A program made the position numbers and the translations under genes. Under the pieces are notes generated by a model that worked only from the letters and a program-made list of their open reading frames with translations, searched no databases and was not told the DNA's origin. Of a stretch of DNA of 64,000 nucleotides, positions 57,137 through 64,000 are shown in pieces. The DNA lies in the NCBI GenBank assembly GCA_011799875.1, contig CM022303.1, forward strand, positions 217,402,255 through 217,466,254, read 5' to 3'. Numbering within the stretch: the stretch's first letter is position 1; every line of letters begins with the position of its first letter. Origin of the DNA: Thinopyrum elongatum (taxonomy: Eukaryota; Streptophyta; Magnoliopsida; Poales; Poaceae).

Positions 57137-60100
57137 ATGAGTGATCATGCGCGGATGTACACCGGTCACACTAGTCAGAAAGACATGACCATTGAATGGT
57201 TAACAAAAACCAAGGGGTTTCTGAGAGCCGCATTTGCAAATGGCCAGAGGACAACATGGTGCCCCTGTGCCGGGTGCAACAATTGGCACAAGAGGACAGA
57301 GGATGAAATGGGCAAACACCTGCAGAAGAGGGGTTTTACGCCAGATTATACGGTGTGGACATTTCATGGCGAGTCTGCCCAACGTGCCAGAGCTGAGGTA
57401 CTTCGTCGTCGCACCGACGAGCATGGTACCGGGATGCAAGACATGGTGCAAGACTTTGATGATGCTCGGGACTCGGACGATGAGATGGAGGAATCTGCAA
57501 AGGCCTTCAATGAAATGTTGGAGTCTTCAAAACATCTTCTCCACGAGCACACTGAGCTTTGTCAGTTGGATGCCATCTCACAAATAATGGCTCTGAAGGC
57601 TCAATTCAACTTGGGCAGAGAATGCTACGACGCAATGATGACAGTATTTGGACGTTTTCTACCCAAAGGCCACGTACTACCTGCAAACCTGTACCAGTCA
57701 GACAAAATCCTCCATGCTCTTAAGATGCCCTATGATAAGATACATGCCTGTGAGAAAGGATGTGCCTTATTTAGGCTTCAGTATGCGGACTTGAACTATT
57801 GTCCCATTTGCAAGTCATCTAGGTAGGTTGTGGTAGACAACGGTATGGGTGAGAAGACGCAGACCAAAATCCCCGTTAATGTTCTTTGGTATATGCCAAT
57901 CGTACCAAGACTTCAACGTCTTTTCATGGTCGAAGAGACAGCCAGACAGATGACATGGCACAAAACGGGCAAAAAAAACCAACTAGATGCAGATGGGAAG
58001 CTGATGATGGTGCACACATCGGACGGTGAAGCATGGAAGCACTTTGATGCATTACATGATGACAAAGTGGTAGATCCGAGGCATCCTCGAGTCGGCATCA
58101 GCACGGATGGGTTCAGTGTGTTTGGTCTGACGGCAGCCCAATACAGTTGTTGGCCCGTATTTGTCTTTCCACTCAATCTCCCCCCCGGACAGATTATGCA
58201 AAGAAAGAACATTTTCCTGACGTTGATAATTCCAGGGCCCAACTATCCAGGGAAGAATATGAATGTGTACATGCAGCCGCTGAAGGACGAATTGCAAGAA
58301 GCCTGGGATAATGGGTTCAAGACATACGACGCCTTTAGTAAACGGAACTTCATAATGCGTGTCTGGTACATGTACTCGACGCATGACTTGCCAGTGTATG
58401 CGCTATTCGTTGGCTGATGTGTGCATGGAAGGTTCCCGTGCCCCACATGCAAGGGAGCTCTTGAGTTTCGTTGGCTTCAGGCCGGTCGCAAGTTTTCTTG
58501 CTTCGACATGCATAGACAGTTCCTGGATCCTCGCCATAAGTTCAGGAAAGACAAGAAGAACTTCATCAAAGGTAGAGTTGTCAAAAACTCTGCACCACCT
58601 GCGTTGACAGGCCAAGAGACCCTGGATCAGTTAAACGCTCTCGAGCCAGATCCAGAGCATCCAGGGTATTTCAAGGGGTATAATTCGAAACACGCCTGGA
58701 CTCACAAGACATGCTTGTGGGATCTGCCTTACTTCAAAGACCTCCTTTGCCCACACAACATCGACGTGATGCACACTAAGAAGAATATCGCCGAGGCACT
58801 TTTTGGTACATTGTTTGGCATAGATGGGAAGTGAAAGGATAATACTAAGGCTAGAGTCGATCTGGAGGCGCTATGTCATAGACCGTTACAAAACATGCAA
58901 CCACCGAAAGGAAAGCAGAACTGGACAAAGCCAAAGGCATGGTTTAATCTTGGAAGGCCAGCTATGAGGGAAATTATCTTGTGGGTGCAACAGCAGTTGA
59001 TGTTCCCCGATGGGTATGCAGCGGATCTAAAGAGGGGAGCGAGTCTTGATAAATTGAAGTTATTTGGTATGAAGAGTCATGATTTGCACATATGGATTGA
59101 GCGGGTAATGCCGGTGATGTTGCGTGGCTTCATCCCTGAGGATGAATGGCTAGTACTGGCAGAGCTGAGCTATTTCTTCCGTGTTCTTTGTGCAAAAGAA
59201 CTATCGCCTGGCCTGCCAGAAGAAATGGAAGAGTTGGCGCTGGAGTTGATCTGCAAGTTAGAGAAGATCTTTCCGCCGGGCTTCTTTAATCCAATGCAGC
59301 ACTTGATTTTGCATCTCCCAACCGAGGCAAGATTGGGGGGCCCCATGCAAAATCGTTGGTGCTACGCAACTGAGAGGATGCAGAAGACGCTACGAGAAAA
59401 ATGTAAAAATAAACGTAGAATTGAAGCATCGATGGCTGAGGCATTCATTACTGAGGAGGCGGCAAACTTCGTGACAGCACACTACGAAGCCAAAAATCGT
59501 CATTTGCATAATCCAAAGCCTCGGTACAATGCTGACAACCCTAAAAAGGGTGGATCCAACCTCAGCCTATTCAAAGGGGATCTCGCACCAGTCGGTGCTT
59601 CTAAGTCCTTAACATTGGATTTCGAAGAATGGCAGATCATTTCATTATATATCTTCACCAACATAAGAGAAGTGCAGCCGTACATCGAGTAAGTTCTCAG
59701 TACATTGTTTCACAACTTCTAATTCCTTTGAACTGCTCTTATTCCCGGATAAATTTGATACGGTCGATACGTCGCCAAATTCTCGTATGGAGCGGTGATC
59801 CGAAAGGATTCCGTTGAAGAGTATGAGCTTCTGGCAAAGCATGGAGGCGGCTATCCCAGTTTCATCTCTTGGTTCAAACAAACGGTAATTTTCATTAGAC
59901 CATTTCATTTCTTCGTCTAATTTGTGGCTAATGCAACAATCCCTTTTGTATTAAACTTGTAGGCTAATTCAGAGTTTATGGACGCCAATTTGAGACAAGT
60001 CGCTAATGGTTTTGACTTTATGGTCCGTTCATTTGACAAATACGACATCAACGGGTATCGCTTTCGTACCTATTGCAAAGAGCTATCTATGGCCGATCGA

Positions 60101-60802
60101 AAGTCTACAAATTGTTGTGTCTCTGCTATCGGCGAAGGAGATACCGAGTATTATGGAAGAGTTGAAGCAATTTATGAACTTCAATTCTATGGTGCAAACC
60201 CACCAAACGTCGTAGTCTTCAAATGTTATTGGTTCCAGCCGAAGGAGACTAGAAGGACTCATGCACACTTACGGATAGTGGAAATCAAACAAAGCACCCA
60301 TTTGGATGTTCCCGATGTCTATATTATGGCTCAACAGGCAACCCAAGTTTTCTATCTACCGTGGGCCTGTCAAAGTGATCCAAATCTCAATGGTTGGGAT
60401 GTCGTTTATGAAGTGCCGCCACGTGTTAGACCACCTCCCCCCAATGAAGAGGATTATGAACCTCACATTAACCCAGACACATATGAAGGAGAATTCTTCC
60501 AAGAAACACGTCGTTCCAAAAAACTTTTCAAGAACCGCTCTACTTCACCCTAGAACATTGAAGTAGACAGCGACAGTGAACCCGACTTCACCCCTGAGCC
60601 GGAATAAGAAGAGCCTGAACTAGAAGAGGTTACTGCTGCGGATGACCTGTCAATGCTTGATCGATTATGTAAAGGTGGCCTTCCACATGATGATGCATTT
60701 ATTAATGAAGACGATGAGCACGTCATTACTGATAGTGATGATGATGATGCATTTATTGATCCCGGAGCATTTATTGAACCCGACGATCCAGATTATTATT
60801 AG
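57137..60802 (+). pseudogene. TNP2-type CACTA transposase of K, five in-frame stops
   Basis: One long exon runs in a single frame from the ATG at 57137 (MSDHARMYTG) to a donor at about 59689 (GAGTAAGT). A second exon near 59775-59884 (ELLAKHGGGYPSFISWFKQT) and a third from 59963 (after TTGTAG) to a stop at 60800-60802 follow. Domains in order: transposase-associated Cys/His region (TTWCPCAGCNNWHKR), TNP2 transposase with Asp residues in ISTDGFSVFG (58106) and HNIDVMHTKKN (58763), DUF4218-like (FFRVLCAKELSPGLPEEME, LPTEARLGGPMQNRW) and DUF4216-like (YYGRVEAIYELQFYGA). The tail is acidic. Premature stops lie at 57824, 58415, 58832, 60551 and 60605. No frameshift is evident. The acceptor of exon 2 is not clear. 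Confidence 0.9.
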
Positions 60803-60918
60803 GTATTCAATTTTTTATGTTGTACTTGATTTATATAGTTACTTGTATGATTGTATGATTTATATAGTTACTTGTATAATTTTCTTACTTTGTATGATTG
60901 TTTCTTATACATAGTGCC

Positions 60919-61693
60919 ATGGTCTTGATGTCCGTCCCCGTCGGCCCTCGCCCGCTTTATGATTCGGATGTGGTAAATTCTCTTTTATAACTATTTGTTG
61001 CATTTCGCATTTATGACAATTATGGCGATCAAGTTGACATAGAGATATTTTAATCTAGGAGGTATGTGAACCGGAATTTGAAACCGACCCTCTTGTCGAG
61101 AAGTTAAATTTAGTTGAAAAAGAAAATGAGTATTTGAAAGAAAAAATTAAAAGAATTGAAGAAGAGAAGATGACATTGGAGTTGTATGTTGTCGATGTCG
61201 TCGATGATCACAAGATGAAGATGAATGCAATGCGCTTGAAGATGGATGCAATGCGCCTGAAGCTTCAGAAGATTAGAAAATATGCCATTGATTATGAGGC
61301 TTGGTATCATTATGCCGTTGGATCAATTGTTACCTTAGTTGTGATCTTCATCGCATTTGTTGTGATGAGGGTAAGTTTTCTCTAGTGTTTTGCTTAACAA
61401 ATGCATACTTAGCTTATTTTTCTCCTAAATGGCATAATTACCTAAGTTAGATAAAAATGGCATTTTTACCTACCTTAGTTAGAAGAAGAAGAAGATAAAG
61501 AAGAGGAGAGGAGAAAAAGAAAGAGAAGAAAAATTCTTCTTCTTCTTCTTCTTCTTCTTCTTCTTCTTCTTCTTCTTCTTCTTCTTCTTCTTCTTCTTCT
61601 TCTTCTTCTTCTTCTTCTAGCTAGTCTTCTTCTTCTAATCTTCTTCTTCTTCTAACTTTCTTCTTTCCCAATTTGCAGATTTGGTTTCAATGA
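60919..61693 (+). CDS. Second gene of K: coiled coil plus one membrane segment, ~126 aa
   Basis: Three exons are supported by splice signals: 60919-60972 (MVLMSVPVGPRPLYDSDV, then GTAAAT), 61059-61370 (after ATCTAG, ending AGG|GTAAGT) and 61679-61693 (after TTTGCAG, IWFQ stop). All junctions keep the frame. Residues ~30-75 form a Lys/Glu-rich heptad region (VEKLNLVEKENEYLKEKIKR), followed by repeated MNAMRLKMDAMRLKL. Residues ~102-121 are a hydrophobic span (VGSIVTLVVIFIAFVVM). Similar small proteins accompany CACTA transposases in grasses, by recollection. It may be the accessory gene of the element. Its reading frame is open although the neighbouring transposase is broken. Function unknown. 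Confidence 0.7.
61529..61660 (+). repeat. (CTT)n microsatellite
   Basis: About 30 TTC/CTT units with a short interruption near 61618, inside intron 2 of the coiled-coil gene. Confidence 0.95.
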
Positions 61694-61967
61694 GGAAGCT
61701 TGCGTTGATGGAGTCTACTCTTCTCCTTGTGCTTCCTTTTTGTTTTGATTTTGTAGGATGAACAATGTGAAACTTTCTACCTATATATGTATGTATGGAT
61801 GAAACCATTGTATGCTTGTTGTTGGATAAGTTGGCTAGCTATATATGTTGCATATGGACTTTTGATTTGGTATGTATATGTGTTGGATGATCATATCCAT
61901 ATGGCAGGGATATGATTTGGTATGTATATGTGTTGTTATGCTTGTTGAAAGTATTCTCAAATGTGTG

Positions 61968-62014
61968 TGTATATATATATATATATATACACACACACAT
62001 ATATATATATATAT
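61968..62014 (+). repeat. (TA)n(CA)n(TA)n microsatellite
   Basis: Runs of TA, AC and TA in succession. Confidence 0.9.
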
Positions 62015-62069
62015 CTGTGAAATCTGTGAAATTGAATGAATTTAAGAAAAAACAAAAAATAGGGGTTGT

Positions 62070-62539
62070 ACAGGCTCTTTGCCGTCTGCTGGCTGACGGC
62101 AAAGAGCTTTGCCGTCTGCCAGCAGACGGCAAAGCTGCCACATGGCAGCTACCTGTGCAACCTGGGGTGCACTGGGCTGGCCTATTTGGCAACTTTGCCG
62201 TCACTGGGCTGGCCTATTTGGCAGCTTTGCCGTCTGCTGGCAGACGGCAAAGACCTTTGCATCTTTGCCATCTGCCAGCAGATGGCAAAGCACGCCGTTA
62301 ACCCCCTAACGGACCTAACCTGCCACGTGTGCCATCCAGGCTCTTTGCTGTCTGCTGGCGGACGGCAAAGACCATTGCATCTTTGCCATTCGCCAGCAGA
62401 CGGCAAAGAACCCTTTGACGTAGCTTATTCAGCCGGACCTGTTGCCGTCTGCTGGCTGACGGCAAAGGCCTTTGCCGTCCGCAATGCATGCCTTTGCCGT
62501 CCGCCATGGCAGACGGCAAAGTGCCTGATTCCTGTAGTG
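62070..62539 (+). repeat. Right subterminal repeats of CACTA K
   Basis: At least ten CTTTGCCGTCTGC/GCAGACGGCAAAG motifs in head-to-head pairs lead to the terminus CCTGATTCCTGTAGTG. Confidence 0.9.
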
Positions 62540-62542
62540 AAT

Positions 62543-63359
62543 CATGAGCTCTCAATAGAAATAATTATCCAGAATTTTTATGCTCGGCTTCCTCATAATG
62601 ATCTATCCATGCTCGATTCTTCTTCTACTGGTTCCTTTATGAAGAAAACTATTGAATTCAAATGGGGTCTTCTTGAAAGAATTAAACGCAACTCTGAAGA
62701 TTGGTAATTCGACAAAGGTAAAGAGTTAGGTGTAAAAATTGAGTTTGATTGTGTTAAATCTTTTATGGAAATAGTTGGTTTTCATAAGTTTAGTACTAAA
62801 TATGGACTTGACTCTGAGATACTAGCCTCATTTTGTGAATCATTTGCTACTCATGTTGATCTCCCTAAGGAGAAATGGTTTAAATTTCACCCACCTATTG
62901 AAAAAAAGTTTGAGGAACCTCTTATACCTAAAGATGAAACAATTATCTATAATGTTGACCCAGTTGTGCCTACTGCTTATATTGAGAAACCACCTTTTTC
63001 TGTTAGGATTAAGGAACATGCTAAAGCTTCAACTGTGGTCAATAAGAGTAATATTAAAACATCAAGACCCTCTAAACAAATAAGTGTTGAACCTAATGTT
63101 GCTATGGTTAAAGATCTTCTGGTTGATAATATTGATGGGCACGTCATATATTTCTGTAATGAAGCAACTAGGATTGCTAAACCTGATCCAAAAGTTAAAA
63201 ATAAACCTGTTATTTGCATGCATGTGGTCTCTGTTAAAATAGGAGATTATTCTTATCATGGTTTACGATGTGGGTGCTAGTGTGAGTGCTATTCCTTTTA
63301 CTTTATATCAAGATATTATGAATGATATTGCACCTATTGAGATAGAGGACATTGATGTT
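62543..63359 (+). pseudogene. gag-protease of element C, resumed after K
   Basis: It resumes at CATGAGCTC with ELSIEIIIQNFYARLPHND, exactly where the frame left off at 47612. A premature TAA lies at 62705-62707. The protease region is reached at ...SVKIGDYSYHGL, where a 2-nt deletion near 63268 relative to element A shifts the frame just before the active-site Asp. The element is cut at 63359 by LTR H, so RT and integrase lie outside the window. Confidence 0.88.
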
Positions 63360-64000
63360 TGATAACCCACAAGTATAGGGGATCACAACAGTTTTCGAGG
63401 GTAGAGTATTCAACCCAAATTTATTGATTCGACACAAGGGAAGCCAAAGAATATTCACAAGTATTAGCAGTTGAGTTGTCAATTCAACCACACCTGAAAG
63501 ACTTAATATCTGCAGCAAAGTGTTCAGTAGCAAAGTAGTATGGAAGTAACGGTAATAGTGGCAAAAGTAATAGTAGCAAATTTGTAGTGATTGTAACAGT
63601 GGCAACAGCAAACTAACTTAGCAAAGATCAATATGTGGAAAGCTCATAGGCATTGGATCAGTGATGGATAATTATGTCGGATGGCAGTCATCATGTAACA
63701 GTTATAACCTAGGGCGACACAGAACTAGCTCCAATTCATCAATATAATGTAGGCATGTATTCCGTATATAGTCATACATGCTTATGGAAAAGAACTTGCA
63801 TGACATCTTTTGTCCTACCCTCCCGTGGTAGCGGTGTCCATAAGGAAACTTAGGGATATTAAGGCCTCCTTTTAATAGAGAACCAGAACAAAGCATTAGC
63901 ACTTAGTGAATACATGAACTCCTCAAACTACGGTAATCACCGGAAAGAATCCCAATTATTGTCACCTTGGGGTATGCGGATCATAACTCGTAATAGGTGC
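63360..64000 (-). mobile_element. LTR of another element (H), runs off the window
   Basis: It begins TGATAACCCACAAGTATAGG, the reverse complement of the end of an A-type LTR (CCTATACTTGTGGGTCATCA in A). H is therefore a related element in minus orientation and this is the 3' border of its LTR. The preceding pentamer ATGTT (63355-63359) is the expected TSD; its partner lies outside. No ORF is visible in the 641 bp available. Confidence 0.75.

Larger units (their letters stand above)
47613..62539 (+). mobile_element. CACTA (En/Spm) DNA transposon K, 14.9 kb with insert L
   Basis: The left end CACTACTGGAATCAGG and the right end CCTGATTCCTGTAGTG are inverted repeats. The 3 bp TSD is AAT (47610-47612 and 62540-62542). 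The uninterrupted site 'gccccaatcatgagctc' in element A (near 31278) proves the borders. Both subterminal regions carry many short palindromes of TTTGCCGTC...GACGGCAAA. Inside are a leader exon, three hairpins, a TNP2-type transposase gene and a second small gene. A second CACTA-ended element (L) sits in the leader. Without L it would be about 7.5 kb. The transposase has five in-frame stops, so this copy cannot move on its own. Confidence 0.95.
24783..63359 (+). mobile_element. Athila-like gypsy retrotransposon C, host of the nest
   Basis: The pieces of one plus-strand element are scattered across 38.6 kb. They are LTR parts at 24783-25463, 28726-28734 and 46639-47038, a primer-binding site at 47049, gag at 47130-47612, and gag-protease at 62543-63359. 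Insertions D, B (with A inside), K (with L inside) and H account for the gaps. Each breakpoint rejoins exactly when compared with the uninterrupted element A. About 410 bp of the 5' LTR is missing at the left end. The rest of pol and the 3' LTR lie outside the window. The family is Athila-like (Sabrina/WHAM-type by recollection). Confidence 0.85.

Overview
This window is intergenic DNA of a large, repeat-rich grass genome. The repeat families and the gene fragments (a Werner-type exonuclease family, B3 and NF-YB pieces) point to the wheat/barley tribe (Triticeae). Almost everything recognisable is transposable-element DNA, much of it nested. I see no clearly intact host gene with a known function. 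All family calls come from reading the sequence without database searches.

Left third (1-18.4 kb). AT-rich tandem repeats and two broken minus-strand ORFs (0-2.6 kb) are followed by a tandem array with a ~500 bp period (2.7-5.2 kb). Next come a possible small Pro/Ala-rich gene with its own TATA box (5.6-6.2 kb), a ~100 bp degenerate repeat, and a degenerate minus-strand Ty3/gypsy element with one LTR (7.2-11.0 kb). That element interrupts a minus-strand ORF that has its own TATA box. A ~4.5 kb LTR-like block carrying a Stowaway-type MITE, a 3'-5' exonuclease pseudogene and a CACTA-type 3' terminus complete this part.

Middle and right (18.4-64 kb). This is an LTR-retrotransposon nest whose order can be read from target-site duplications (TSDs). 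The host is element C, a plus-strand Athila-like gypsy element (24.8 kb to beyond 63.36 kb). Its 5' LTR holds a solo LTR (D) and a second element (B). The 5' LTR of B holds a third element (A, 29175-39441) with both LTRs and gag-protease-RT-RNaseH-integrase. The gag of C holds a 14.9 kb CACTA transposon (K, 47613-62539). The 5' leader of K holds a second CACTA-ended element (L, 48105-55491). The protease region of C is entered by a minus-strand LTR (H, from 63360). Left of C lies another minus-strand LTR (G), split by a solo LTR (F).

How the parts relate. A, B, C and G share a primer-binding site matching the 3' end of plant tRNA-Asp, about 10 nt inside the LTR. B has no pol and looks like a non-autonomous partner of A/C-type elements, but it carries an unfamiliar ORF. 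K has a full TNP2-type transposase frame broken only by premature stops, plus a small second gene encoding a coiled coil and one membrane segment. The two CACTA elements also carry host-gene pieces. K has a 503 bp palindrome whose arms encode part of a B3 DNA-binding domain, placed in the probable leader intron of the transposase gene and followed by two more hairpins. L has spliced-looking NF-YB histone-fold exons. These captured pieces, especially the palindromes, are the most interesting content.
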